Below, piece after piece: positions 9,539-17,825 of a stretch of DNA of 64,000 bases. Under the pieces are notes generated by a model, which was not told where the DNA came from, made no database searches, and saw nothing but the letters and a program-made list of their open reading frames with translations. A program made the translations under genes and the position numbers. Position 1 is the stretch's first letter. The number at the start of each line of letters is the position of its first letter. Source of the stretch: Chloroflexota bacterium (GTDB lineage: Bacteria > Chloroflexota > Anaerolineae > B4-G1 > DUEL01); the NCBI GenBank assembly GCA_014874475.1, contig JADBJJ010000026.1, forward strand, positions 62,001 through 126,000, in the 5' to 3' direction.

Positions 9539-9592
9539 GAGCATAAGGTTTCTCCTGATCTACCGGTTCCAACAGGAGATAGCCCTATGCTC
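9539..9592. repeat. 54-bp imperfect palindrome in an intergenic gap
   Basis: GAGCATAAGG / CCCTATGCTC outer arms and TCTCCTG / CAGGAGA inner arms surround a 13-nt centre. The flanking gap (9433-9654) is AT-richer than its neighbours and shows no gene. Two short terminal-repeat arms this close together would fit a tiny MITE or an excision remnant; no transposase is present. Confidence 0.5.
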
Positions 9593-9654
9593 ACTCTTAT
9601 TATACCTATCCGAACAACTTTGCACATCTATCCATTCTTGATTTGCTCCACGTC

Positions 9655-10950
9655 TCAGGGGGCATCCAGGTCCTGGAGATAAAGAGGCCCGCCTGAAACA
9701 TTTCCTGCACCAGGAATAGGTTGCGGTTTATCCGTCCAGTGGCCGTCATTTATGTCTGACCCTTTATCCCTGTTGCCCAGCCTGCCCAGAAATGCCGCGG
9801 TCCGGCGGGCAATGCGGTCCCAAGCGAAGTCGGCGGAGAGAGCCCGCGCGCCGGCCTCCAGACAGGCCCGCAGCGCCGGGTCGCGCCAGAGCCGCCGGAC
9901 CGCCTCCGCCAGCGCGCTCGCATCCCGGGGCGGCACCAGCAGCATATTCTCCCCGTCCCGCACCTCCGGTAGCGGCACCGCCGGACGGGTGGTGACAATC
10001 GCCCGCCCGTGGGCCAGGCAGGCATGCAGCGTCCCCCGCCGGAAGGAGACGCCGTCCCGATAGGGGAGGACACAGACGTCGGTCGCCAGGAGGCCCGCCG
10101 AGACCGCCTGCGGGTCAGTGTAGCCGGTCCGATGGACCCGCTCCCTCAGCCCCAGTTCGGCGATGAGACCGTCCACGAAGGCGGCATAGGCCCGGTTGGT
10201 GGGGTCGGAGGTACCCACCTGCCCGCCGACCATCAGCAGGTGGGCCGGGACGCCCCACTCCACCAGCAGCGCCAGCGCCCGGATCAGATCCTCCCCGCCC
10301 TTGCTCTCGTTGAGAAAGCCAAAATAGCCCATGAGAAGGTCACCAGGGCCCACGCCCCAGCGGGCCCGCTCGGCGGTTCGATCGTAGTTGGGGGGCGGCG
10401 CGGGCGGAATGTTGCTCCCGATGGGGATGAGGGCCAGGCGGTCCTGGGGAATCTCCCCCTCCAGCCGGAGATAGTCCTCGTGGTTAGTGGCGATGACGCC
10501 GTCGGCGCGGCGGGCCAGCATGCGGACAACCTGCCAGCGCAAGGGGCCAGCCTTAGGAAAGAGATAGGGCACCCGCAGGTCGTGAAAGGTCACCACCAGC
10601 GGCGAGCGCGCGGAGGGCCGGGGAAGGAAATGGACTGCTGGGTGCATCCCGTAGGCGGCGGCCTGGTACTGGAGGTTCAGAGCGTCCAGCCGTTCCTCTC
10701 GGGCCACCCGCAGGACCTCCCGCCAGCAGCCCCAGCGCCAGGAAGGGACGGCGCGATGGACGGAGCACGTCGCAGGTCGCACGTCGCCCGGCGCAGGGTG
10801 CAGGTCGCATAGGGCAGGGGAGCGGAGGGGGCCAGTGATGATGTGAACATCGTGGCCCAAGGCGGCCAGCGCTTCCGCCAGCCGGAAGGTAAAATCCCCC
10901 ACGCCGCCTTCATCCGGGGGAAATTCGCCAGTCACCAATCCGATGCGCAT
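9655..10950 (-). CDS. GT4-family glycosyltransferase
   Basis: Retaining GT-B transferase. The N-terminus MRIGLVTGEFPPDEGGVGDF is the typical acceptor-domain start. The C-terminal donor domain carries GFLNESKGGEDLIRAL and LPYRDGVSFRRGTLHACLAHG, the nucleotide-sugar site. Two oddities: residues about 45-70 are encoded by a stretch of CGACCTGC/CGACGTGC words that looks like a dispersed repeat inserted in frame, and the last ~35 residues after FLGRLGN are low-complexity and not GT4-like. It is last in a minus-strand glycan operon, 13 bp after a GT2 gene. Donor and acceptor are unknown. Confidence 0.85.
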   Translation of the reverse strand: MRIGLVTGEFPPDEGGVGDFTFRLAEALAALGHDVHIITGPLRSPALCDLHPAPGDVRPATCSVHRAVPSWRWGCWREVLRVAREERLDALNLQYQAAAYGMHPAVHFLPRPSARSPLVVTFHDLRVPYLFPKAGPLRWQVVRMLARRADGVIATNHEDYLRLEGEIPQDRLALIPIGSNIPPAPPPNYDRTAERARWGVGPGDLLMGYFGFLNESKGGEDLIRALALLVEWGVPAHLLMVGGQVGTSDPTNRAYAAFVDGLIAELGLRERVHRTGYTDPQAVSAGLLATDVCVLPYRDGVSFRRGTLHACLAHGRAIVTTRPAVPLPEVRDGENMLLVPPRDASALAEAVRRLWRDPALRACLEAGARALSADFAWDRIARRTAAFLGRLGNRDKGSDINDGHWTDKPQPIPGAGNVSGGPLYLQDLDAP

Positions 10951-10963
10951 AGGAAGTTACAGA

Positions 10964-11908
10964 TTATTTTCTTTGTTGGTGTGAGAACGAACGGCTCATC
11001 GCCCGCACCACTTGCCGGTAGGCAGAGAGGCGCTCCGCCCGCAGGGCCCGCTTGTGACCCAGGAGCCACTTGGTCCCCTCCAGTCCGATTTGCCAGAGGT
11101 AGTTGCCCAGGAGGATCAGCCTCAGGATTTCTGCGGCGACCGGGCCGTGGTACTTGCGGAAATAGCGGACCTTGCTACTCTGGAAATGGATGTGACGGGC
11201 CGGGAGGACCTGTTCGCTGCTTTTGCCCTCGTGGTGAATCATCCGCGCGGTGGGGAGATAGACCACCCGCCAGCCGGCCTCCCGGAACCGCCGGCACCAG
11301 TCCAGTTCCTCCGAGTACATGAAAAACCCCTCATCCAACGGCCCTACCTGCTCTATCGCCTCTCGTCGGGCCATCAGCGCCGCACCGGTCACCCAGTCCA
11401 CATCCTGCACCTCGTCGTCAGGACGGTCCAGGACGTAGTAGCGCCCCAGCAGACGACGGGGGGCATAAGGTTGGAGCCAGGTGGACTCAAAGAGGGCCGT
11501 CGCCAGGGTGGGAAAGCGGCGGCGGGAGGATTGCACCGTCCCGTCGGGATTCAGCAACTGCGGGCCGACGACACCGACGTCGGGATGGGCGTCGGCGAAG
11601 GCGACCATCGCCGCCAGGGCATCGCCGACCACTTCGGTGTCCGGGTTCAGGAGAAGGACGTAGCGGCCCCGGGAGACCGCCAGCCCCTGATTATTGGCGG
11701 CGGTGAAGCCCCGGTTTTCAGCGTTGGCAATGAGGTGAACCCGGGGAAACTCCGCCCGGATCATCTCCCCGCTCCCGTCGGTGGAGCCATTATCCACGAC
11801 AATGATTTCCAGTTCGCCAGGGGGCAGGTTCACCAGTATGGAGTGAAGGCAGCGCCGGAGAAGGTCCCGGACATTCCAGTTGACGATGAGGATGGAGAGG
11901 TCCATCAT
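10964..11908 (-). CDS. GT2-family glycosyltransferase (rhamnosyltransferase-like)
   Basis: The 314-residue inverting GT-A enzyme starts with SILIVNWNVRDLLRRCL. It has the nucleotide-binding VVDNGSTDGS, the metal site NPDTEV and the acceptor-side ELDWCRRFREAGW, the pattern of WbbL-type rhamnosyl or related transferases. A hydrophobic C-terminal segment around residues 255-275 may be membrane-associated. Spacing is 12 bp to the prenyl synthase gene upstream and 13 bp to the GT4 gene downstream, supporting one operon. Confidence 0.88.
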   Translation of the reverse strand: MMDLSILIVNWNVRDLLRRCLHSILVNLPPGELEIIVVDNGSTDGSGEMIRAEFPRVHLIANAENRGFTAANNQGLAVSRGRYVLLLNPDTEVVGDALAAMVAFADAHPDVGVVGPQLLNPDGTVQSSRRRFPTLATALFESTWLQPYAPRRLLGRYYVLDRPDDEVQDVDWVTGAALMARREAIEQVGPLDEGFFMYSEELDWCRRFREAGWRVVYLPTARMIHHEGKSSEQVLPARHIHFQSSKVRYFRKYHGPVAAEILRLILLGNYLWQIGLEGTKWLLGHKRALRAERLSAYRQVVRAMSRSFSHQQRK

Positions 11909-11920
11909 GAACGACCGATG

Positions 11921-12955
11921 TCAGAATTGGCGCTGGACGATAAAGTCGGCGAGGTCCAGGAGGGCGGCCTTGTACTCGGAGGACGGAAAGAGTTGCAGGG
12001 CCTCTTTCGCTTCCTGGATATAGTTGCGGGCGACCTGGAGAGAGCGTTCAATAGCCGGAGAGGCCACAATGACCTGGACCGCTTCCTGTACCATCGGTTC
12101 GGAGGAGCCGTGGGTGAGGATGCGCTGAAGGACCGGATGATCGCCGTTCTGCTCCAGAAAGAGCATAACGGGCAGCGTGACCAGCCCCTGACGGAGGTCA
12201 CTGCCGACTGGTTTGCCCAGGGTCCACTCGTCGGCGACGAAGTCCAGAACGTCATCTACGATCTGGAAAGCCAGGCCCAACCGCGCACCGTAGGTCCGCA
12301 TAGCGGCGATGGCGGCTTCGTTGGTGTGGGCAAGGATGGCTCCCGACTCCGCGGAGAGAGCGATGAGAGAGGCGGTTTTGGCGTAGATGCGCCGCTCGTA
12401 CTCCTGGAAGGTGGGCACTTTTCCCCGCTCGTCAAACATCTGGCGGATTTCGCCGTTGCAGATGACCATCAGGGTCTCGGCGAACCGGCGCACCAAGCGG
12501 ACATTCTCCGTACAGGCAACCAGGTAGGCAGCGCGAGCGAAGAGGTAATCGCCCGTCAGGACGGTGGCCGCCGGGGACCAACGGGCGTTGAGCGTCTCGG
12601 CTCCCCGGCGCATCAGAGAGCCGTCAATGAGGTCATCGTGGACCAGGGTGGCAGTGTGGAGCATCTCCACGCCAGCGGCAGCGAAGAGCGCCACATCGGG
12701 GTCCGCCCCGCACAGATGGGCCGACAGGAAGACCAGAGCAGGGCGCAGCCGTTTGCCTCCGCTTCCCAGCAGAAGTTCCACAGCGCCCGTGATGGCCGGA
12801 TGCTGGTCCGGCACCGGTTCCTGCAACAGGTCCTCCACTCGCTGAAGGTCGTCCTGGATCGGGTGGAAAAACGGCAACGATGACACAAACGGTCTCCGGG
12901 ATGGGGGTTGCTGGGCAGCATCCGGCGGGAGGCCCCGACCGTCTGCTGGTTCCAT
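11921..12955 (-). CDS. Polyprenyl diphosphate synthase (trans-isoprenyl type)
   Basis: Condenses isopentenyl diphosphate onto an allylic diphosphate, giving the chain for quinones or lipid carriers. The 344-residue protein has the two Asp-rich motifs DDLID (residues 107-111) and DDVLD (234-238), plus GGKRLRP near 67. About 30 Pro-rich N-terminal residues precede the usual family start, so the true start could lie slightly downstream. Its place between glycosyltransferases suggests a role in supplying a glycan carrier lipid, although quinone side-chain synthesis is equally possible. Confidence 0.9.
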   Translation of the reverse strand: MEPADGRGLPPDAAQQPPSRRPFVSSLPFFHPIQDDLQRVEDLLQEPVPDQHPAITGAVELLLGSGGKRLRPALVFLSAHLCGADPDVALFAAAGVEMLHTATLVHDDLIDGSLMRRGAETLNARWSPAATVLTGDYLFARAAYLVACTENVRLVRRFAETLMVICNGEIRQMFDERGKVPTFQEYERRIYAKTASLIALSAESGAILAHTNEAAIAAMRTYGARLGLAFQIVDDVLDFVADEWTLGKPVGSDLRQGLVTLPVMLFLEQNGDHPVLQRILTHGSSEPMVQEAVQVIVASPAIERSLQVARNYIQEAKEALQLFPSSEYKAALLDLADFIVQRQF

Positions 12956-12970
12956 TATGCCATTTTCTGA

Positions 12971-13717
12971 TTACTCCGTCAAGTTCGCCGCCCGCCGGTC
13001 GTACAGCCCGGCCCGTCCGTTGCGGCGGATGCGGATGACCTCCCAGAACATATTCCAGGAATCCCGCAGGGGACTGACCCGGCTTCCTTCGCCGTAGTAC
13101 CAGTCAATGGGCACCTCTACAATGCGGTAGCCGCGCCGCCGGGCAATGTAGAGCACCTCCACGTCAAACGCCCAGCCATTCAGCATCTGTACCGAGAACA
13201 GGTCGCGCGCCACCTCCCGACGAAAGCATTTGAAGCCGCACTGGGTGTCCTGGATGCCCGGCACCGCCAGAACGCGCACAACGGTGTTGAAAACACGCCC
13301 CATCAGGTGACGGTACCAGGGTTCGTTGAACCGGCGCGCGCCCGGCGCTTCGCGGGAGGCAATGGCAACATCGTAATCGGAGAGGGCCGGGGGGAGGAAC
13401 CGGGAGACCTGCTCAATGGGCATCGCCAGGTCGGCGTCACAAATGAACAGATATTCTCCCCGCCCTTCCAGCATCCCCTTCCGTACCGCCGCCCCCTTTC
13501 CCCGGATGGGCTGGTAGAGCAGAGAGACTATCGGGTATTGGGCCGCGACCGTCCGGACGACCTCCCCCGTCCGGTCGGTGCTGGCGTTATCTACCACCAG
13601 CACTTCCACCGGATAGGCCTGCGCCTCGGCGAAAGCGACGACCTGGGGGAGGGTCGTCGGCAGGCGAAGCTCCTCATTATAGGCCGGGATGATGATAGTC
13701 AGCAGTGGTTCGGTCAT
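12971..13717 (-). CDS. GT2-family dolichyl/polyprenyl-phosphate sugar transferase-like protein
   Basis: The 248-residue protein resembles dolichyl-phosphate beta-glucosyltransferases: TIIIPAYNEELRLPTTL at the N-terminus, VVDNASTDRT, the metal-binding CDADLAMP, and GIQDTQCGFKCFRRE with NGWAFDVEVLYIARRRGY further on. It probably makes a polyprenyl-phosphate sugar used by GT-C enzymes such as the one at 7222-9432 (inference). Its ATG overlaps the stop of the thioredoxin gene by one base (TAATG), which argues for translational coupling and so for translation through the TGA of that gene. Confidence 0.88.
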   Translation of the reverse strand: MTEPLLTIIIPAYNEELRLPTTLPQVVAFAEAQAYPVEVLVVDNASTDRTGEVVRTVAAQYPIVSLLYQPIRGKGAAVRKGMLEGRGEYLFICDADLAMPIEQVSRFLPPALSDYDVAIASREAPGARRFNEPWYRHLMGRVFNTVVRVLAVPGIQDTQCGFKCFRREVARDLFSVQMLNGWAFDVEVLYIARRRGYRIVEVPIDWYYGEGSRVSPLRDSWNMFWEVIRIRRNGRAGLYDRRAANLTE

Positions 13718-14148
13718 TACGGCTCCCCGAGTCCAGCGACGGCGGCCCGGATGGACGCTCGGTCGGGCAGGCCGGCCTGGGCGTAGACCACCTGCCCCTT
13801 CCCGTCAAAGACGATGAAAGTGGGGACGGCGACCACGCCGTACTCTCGGGCCAGCGCCAGCCCGCTCTGGCTCATCACGTTGATCCGCAGCACCTTTGCG
13901 GTTCCACTCAGTTCCTTCTCTAACCTGTCCACGACAGGTTTGGCCAGCAGGCAGGCGCTTCAGGTGTTGGAGAAGAATTCCACCACGACGGGCTGCCCGC
14001 TGCGAATCTCCTGCTGGAAAGCCTCCACGGAGAGGTCGTCGGCGGGGGTGCGCAGGAAGAGCCAAGCGCCCGCCAGCAGACCAAGCACCAGCAGAAGAGC
14101 CCAGTTCTGCCGGAGCAGCTCAGAGAGCATATGTCCAATTGCGTTCAT
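13717..14148 (-). CDS. Membrane-anchored thioredoxin-like protein with in-frame TGA at the first active-site Cys (candidate selenoprotein, UxxC)
   Basis: Reading through one TGA (13960-13962) gives a 143-residue protein: a hydrophobic anchor (about residues 16-33), then the thioredoxin strand VVVEFFSNT, the motif TGA-S-A-C, the helix LLAKPVVDRLEKEL, and VAVPTFIVFDGKGQVV with the conserved cis-Pro. TGA occupies residue 63, exactly where CxxC has its first Cys, with Cys66 retained. The start at 14148 has AAGGAG upstream and overlaps the methyltransferase stop (ATGA). The stop overlaps the next start (TAATG). A SECIS-like stem lies at 13922-13940. Family knowledge: UxxC thioredoxins occur in selenocysteine-using bacteria. 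No sel genes are in this window. Alternatives are a nonsense mutation or a base error. Confidence 0.8.
13922..13940 (-). promoter_or_regulatory. Candidate bacterial SECIS hairpin
   Basis: On the minus strand AACCTGTC-GTG-GACAGGTT forms a perfect 8-bp stem with a 3-nt loop whose first base is G. The loop begins 28 nt after the TGA. Bacterial SECIS elements are known to lie just 3' of the UGA, within the coding region, with a small apical loop having G near its start; this hairpin fits those rules. Confidence 0.65.
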
Positions 14149-14732
14149 TTCACTCCTTCTATCAGCCGAAAAATGGCCAGGATGCGGGATTCCTCCCGCT
14201 GGAGGCGAAATCCTGCCTGCTGAACGCTCCGGGTCGTCTCCCGGTTCAGGCGACAGACCCCGTTCCAGGCAAACCACAGAGGGTGGAGACGGTCCGTCAG
14301 CCAGGCACCTGCGCCCCGGCCCCGGGTGTGCTCCAGGAGGAGCAGACGGCCCCCGGGCCGGAGGACCCGGTACACCTCCCCCAGCGCCCGCTCCGGCTCA
14401 GCGACGGAGCAGAAGACCAGGGAGCCCGTCACAGTGTCAAAGGCGCCGTCCTGGAAGGGAAGGCGGTGGAGATCGGCCTGGACGGCCTGGATGCGGGCGC
14501 GGGCGGGGCGGTGTCGGGCCCGCCGAAGCATCGGCCTGCTGAAGTCCAGCGCCACCACCGTCGCCCCGGGCGGGTAGAGGGGGAGATTGACACCGGTGCC
14601 GATGCCCACCTCCAGCACCCGCCCCTCCGCCGTTGGGAACGCTCGCCGTCGCATCCGCTGCAGGACCGCCACCTCCAGCGGTAGTATCCCCAGATCGTAT
14701 CCCGAAACCAGCGCGTCAAAAACGAAGCCCAT
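14145..14732 (-). CDS. Class I SAM-dependent methyltransferase
   Basis: The 195-residue protein has motif I VLEVGIGTGVN, an acidic strand ALDFSRPML, QADLHRLPF, and LRPGGRLLLLEH of the UbiE/phosphatidylethanolamine-methyltransferase-like fold. Small-molecule or lipid methylation is likely; the substrate is unknown. I start at the ATG at 14732; the longer frame from 14759 runs into a dispersed repeat that would add nine spurious residues. It opens the run methyltransferase-thioredoxin-GT2-prenyl synthase-GT2-GT4. Its stop overlaps the thioredoxin start. Confidence 0.85.
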   Translation of the reverse strand: MGFVFDALVSGYDLGILPLEVAVLQRMRRRAFPTAEGRVLEVGIGTGVNLPLYPPGATVVALDFSRPMLRRARHRPARARIQAVQADLHRLPFQDGAFDTVTGSLVFCSVAEPERALGEVYRVLRPGGRLLLLEHTRGRGAGAWLTDRLHPLWFAWNGVCRLNRETTRSVQQAGFRLQREESRILAIFRLIEGVK

Positions 14733-14733
14733 T

Positions 14734-14830
14734 TTAACCGCTGAAAGCGCAGAGAACACAGAGAAAAATTGATCAAAACCTTTGCGTCCTCCGCGGTGAG
14801 CAAGAAAATCCGCGTCTATCCTCGTGCATC
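14734..14830. repeat. Dispersed repeat of the 'gcagagaacacagag' type covering the uvrA 3' end
   Basis: The segment contains taaccgctgaaagcgcagag, aacacagagaaaaa, then gcgtcctccgcggtgagc and a 'cgcgtctatcctcgtgc' word. These are typical of a widespread intergenic repeat family. It encodes the last ~17 residues of UvrA and adjoins the methyltransferase start. Related copies are at 21325-21377, 55915-55960 and 62971-63034. Confidence 0.6.
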
Positions 14831-17679
14831 GCGTCCGCCTCTAAAATCCGCCGCAGGAACTGGCCGGTGTAACTGGCCTCCACCCGCCCCACGTCCTCGG
14901 GTCGGCCCTCGGCCACCACCCAGCCCCCGGCGTCGCCCCCCTCCGGCCCCAGGTCTATAATCCAATCCGCCACCTTGATGATATCCGGGTGATGCTCTAT
15001 GATGACCACTGTGTTGCCCGCATCCACCAGCCGGTTCAGGACGGCCACCAGTTTGTCCACGTCCGCCGCATGGAGCCCTACGCTCGGCTCATCCAGGACG
15101 TAGAGGGTCCGTCCGGTGGCGATCTTGGAGAGTTCCCGCGCCAGTTTCACCCGCTGGGCCTCCCCGCCGGAGAGTGTCGGCGCGGGCTGTCCCAAGCGGA
15201 TATAGCCCAGCCCCACGTCCTGGAGCGTCTGCAACTTGCGCCGGATGGCGGGGAAGGGGGCAAAAAACTCCGCCGCCTCGTCTACCGTCATATCCAGCAC
15301 CTCGGCGATGTTTTTCCCCCTGTACCGGACCTGGAGCGTCTCCCGGTTGTACCGTTTGCCGTGGCAGACGTCGCAGGGGACGTAGACATCCGGCAGGAAC
15401 TGCATCTCAATCCGCAGGACGCCGTGCCCTTCGCACGCCTCGCAGCGGCCCCCTTTGACGTTGAAGGAGAACCGCCCAGCCCGATAGCCGCGAATTTTGG
15501 ATTCCGGCAACGAGGCAAAGAGGTCGCGGATGGGGCCAAAGAGGCCTGTATAGGTCGCCGGGTTGGAACGGGGCGTCCGTCCGATGGGCGACTGGTCTAT
15601 GTTGATGACTTTGTCAATGTGCTCTACGCCCTCAATGGCATCGTGTTCCCCAGCGGGCTCGCGGGAGCCGTGGAGTATCTGCGCCAGGCGCCGGTAGAGG
15701 ACGTCCACCAGGAGGGTGGACTTGCCGGAGCCGGAGACGCCAGTGATGCAGACGAACAGCCCCAGCGGGATGCGGACGTCTATGTTCTTCAGGTTGTGCT
15801 CCCGCGCCCCGCGGACCACCAGGAAATGACCGTTGCCGGGGCGGCGCTGGCGGGGGAGGGGAATCCGACGCCGTCCGGAGAGATATGCCCCCGTCAGGCT
15901 GATGGGGTGGTTCAGGATGTCCTCCAGAGTCCCGGCGACGACAACCTCTCCCCCCTTCTCTCCAGCCCCTGGCCCCAGGTCTATAATCCAATCGGCGGCG
16001 CGGATCATCGCCTCGTCGTGCTCCACCACCAGCAATGTGTTCCCCAGGTCCCGCATCGCCTGCAGAGTGCGGATAAGCCGGTCGTTATCCCGCTGGTGCA
16101 GGCCGACGGTGGGCTCATCCAGAACGTAGAGGACGCCGGTGAGTTGGGAGCCGATCTGCGTCGCCAGGCGGATGCGCTGGGCCTCGCCGCCGGAGAGGGT
16201 GTCGGCGGTCCGGTCCAGCGTCAGATAGTCCAGCCCGACGTTCACCATAAACTGGAGCCGGGAGCGGACTTCTTTCAGGATCCGGTCGGCGATGCGCCGC
16301 TCCTTCTCGGTGAGACGGCCTTCCAGGTCGTTCAGCCAGGCCAGGAGTTGGCTGGCAGGCCAGCGGGTCAGTTCATAGATGTTCTGACCGCCTACGGTGA
16401 CGGCCAGGGCTTCCGGCCTCAGACGCGCGCCACCGCAGGCCGGGCAGGGCCGGCGGGTCATAAATTCTTCTATCTTGGCGCGGATGTAATCGGAAGTCGT
16501 CTCCCGATAGCGGCGCTGGAGGTTGGGAATGACTCCCTCAAAGGGGGTGCGGTAGATGCGTCGTCCGCCGTCCCGCGCCGTGTAGGTGATAGGAATCTCC
16601 TCGCCGCCGCTCCCGTAGAGGATGAGGTTCCGCTGGGCGGCGGTCAGTTCCCGCCAGGGGACGTCGGTGGGAATGCGATAGTGGCGGGCGGTGGCCTCCA
16701 GGAGTTGCCAGTAGTAGCCGTCGTGGTCGTCGGTATTCCAGGCGACGATGGCCCCCTCCTCCAGCGAGAGGTCCGGGTTGGGGACGATGAGGTCGGGGTC
16801 CAGTTCGGTCCGGGTTCCCAACCCCTGGCAAGTCCGGCAGGCGCCGTGGGGGCTGTTGAAAGAGAAGGTGCGCGGCTCAATCTCCGGCAGACTGATCCCA
16901 CAGACCGGGCAGGCCAGGTGTTCGGAGTACAGGAGGTCGCGGGGTGGGTCCGCGGAGACGTTGTTGATGACGACGATGCCGTCGCCCAGGCGAAGCGCCG
17001 TCTCCACCGAGTCGGTCAGGCGGGTGCGGAAACCGTCGTCCACCTCTTCGGGGATGACAAGCCGGTCCACCACCGCCTCAATGGTGTGCAGTTTGTACCG
17101 GTCCAGTTCTATCTCCTCATCCACTTCCCGGACGACGCCGTCCACCCGGACGCGGACGAAGCCGGCCTTCCGGACGTCCTCAAAGACCGACTGATGATGG
17201 CCCTTGCGGTCCTTGACGAGAGGGGCCAGTACCTGAAAACGGGTGCCCGGCGAGAGGGTCAAGACCGCGTCCACAATCTGCTGGGCCGATTGCCGGGTCA
17301 CCTCACGGCCACACTGGGGGCAGTGGGGGATACCAATCCGCGCATAAAGGAGGCGGAGGTAGTCATAGATTTCGGTGACGGTGCCGACGGTGGAGCGAGG
17401 GTTATGGGAGACGCCCCGTTGGTCAATAGAGATAGCGGGAGAGAGACCCTCAATGGAATCCACGTCGGGCTTCTGCATCTCCCCCAGGAACTGGCGTGCG
17501 TAGGCGGAGAGGGACTCCACATAGCGGCGCTGTCCCTCGGCGAAGATGGTGTCAAAAGCCAGGGAGGACTTCCCCGAACCGGAGATGCCGGTGATGACGA
17601 CGAGGCGGTTGCGGGGAATCTCCACGGTGATGTTTTTGAGATTGTGTTGCCGGGCACCCCGGACGATGATCTGATCCAT
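14773..17679 (-). CDS. uvrA: Excinuclease ABC subunit A
   Basis: DNA-damage recognition ATPase of nucleotide excision repair. The 968-residue protein has the first Walker A GISGSGKS (residues 31-38), CPQCG and [14 protein letters not shown] zinc-module Cys pairs, two [11 protein letters not shown] signatures, a second Walker A GVSGSGKS and the C-terminal zinc finger CEACEGHG ... [11 protein letters not shown] start at the ATG of [14 protein letters not shown] (17679); the longer frame lacks homology. The normal family end lies near [11 protein letters not shown]; the following residues [19 protein letters not shown] come from a repeat. Promoter at 17702-17730. Confidence 0.96.
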   Translation of the reverse strand: MDQIIVRGARQHNLKNITVEIPRNRLVVITGISGSGKSSLAFDTIFAEGQRRYVESLSAYARQFLGEMQKPDVDSIEGLSPAISIDQRGVSHNPRSTVGTVTEIYDYLRLLYARIGIPHCPQCGREVTRQSAQQIVDAVLTLSPGTRFQVLAPLVKDRKGHHQSVFEDVRKAGFVRVRVDGVVREVDEEIELDRYKLHTIEAVVDRLVIPEEVDDGFRTRLTDSVETALRLGDGIVVINNVSADPPRDLLYSEHLACPVCGISLPEIEPRTFSFNSPHGACRTCQGLGTRTELDPDLIVPNPDLSLEEGAIVAWNTDDHDGYYWQLLEATARHYRIPTDVPWRELTAAQRNLILYGSGGEEIPITYTARDGGRRIYRTPFEGVIPNLQRRYRETTSDYIRAKIEEFMTRRPCPACGGARLRPEALAVTVGGQNIYELTRWPASQLLAWLNDLEGRLTEKERRIADRILKEVRSRLQFMVNVGLDYLTLDRTADTLSGGEAQRIRLATQIGSQLTGVLYVLDEPTVGLHQRDNDRLIRTLQAMRDLGNTLLVVEHDEAMIRAADWIIDLGPGAGEKGGEVVVAGTLEDILNHPISLTGAYLSGRRRIPLPRQRRPGNGHFLVVRGAREHNLKNIDVRIPLGLFVCITGVSGSGKSTLLVDVLYRRLAQILHGSREPAGEHDAIEGVEHIDKVINIDQSPIGRTPRSNPATYTGLFGPIRDLFASLPESKIRGYRAGRFSFNVKGGRCEACEGHGVLRIEMQFLPDVYVPCDVCHGKRYNRETLQVRYRGKNIAEVLDMTVDEAAEFFAPFPAIRRKLQTLQDVGLGYIRLGQPAPTLSGGEAQRVKLARELSKIATGRTLYVLDEPSVGLHAADVDKLVAVLNRLVDAGNTVVIIEHHPDIIKVADWIIDLGPEGGDAGGWVVAEGRPEDVGRVEASYTGQFLRRILEADAMHEDRRGFSCSPRRTQRF

Positions 17680-17701
17680 TTTGCACCTGTTGCGAATGAA
17701 T

Positions 17702-17730
17702 ATTTTAACACGGGATAGCGGAATCGGCAA
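17702..17730 (-). promoter_or_regulatory. Promoter of uvrA
   Basis: On the minus strand TTGCCG (17725-17730), 17-nt spacer, TAAAAT (17702-17707) preceded by TGT, an extended -10. Confidence 0.65.
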
Positions 17731-17768
17731 AGGGACGCAGCGCTCACCGTTCACCCGTCGGACAGAAC

Positions 17769-17797
17769 TTGCCTCTTATCCCCTCCAATGGTAGAAT
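17769..17797 (+). promoter_or_regulatory. Promoter of the GNAT gene
   Basis: TTGCCT (17769-17774), 17-nt spacer, TAGAAT (17792-17797) preceded by TGG. It is divergent from the uvrA promoter. Confidence 0.65.
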
Positions 17798-17825
17798 TTA
17801 CATATAACTGCATAGAGAGCAGCAT

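Noticed and set aside
11012-12883. 623-codon plus-strand frame opposite the GT2 and polyprenyl synthase genes
   Set aside because: It spans two well-supported minus-strand genes and their intergenic spacer; no motif.
13717-13932. Separate 71-residue gene starting at GTG (C-terminal thioredoxin piece)
   Set aside because: It would begin in the middle of a thioredoxin helix without a ribosome site; read-through of the UGA gives a full-length domain with coupled start and stop.
14989-17718. 909-codon open frame on the plus strand opposite uvrA
   Set aside because: The minus strand encodes a complete UvrA with all motifs; the plus frame has no recognisable domain and is a shadow typical of G+C-rich DNA.
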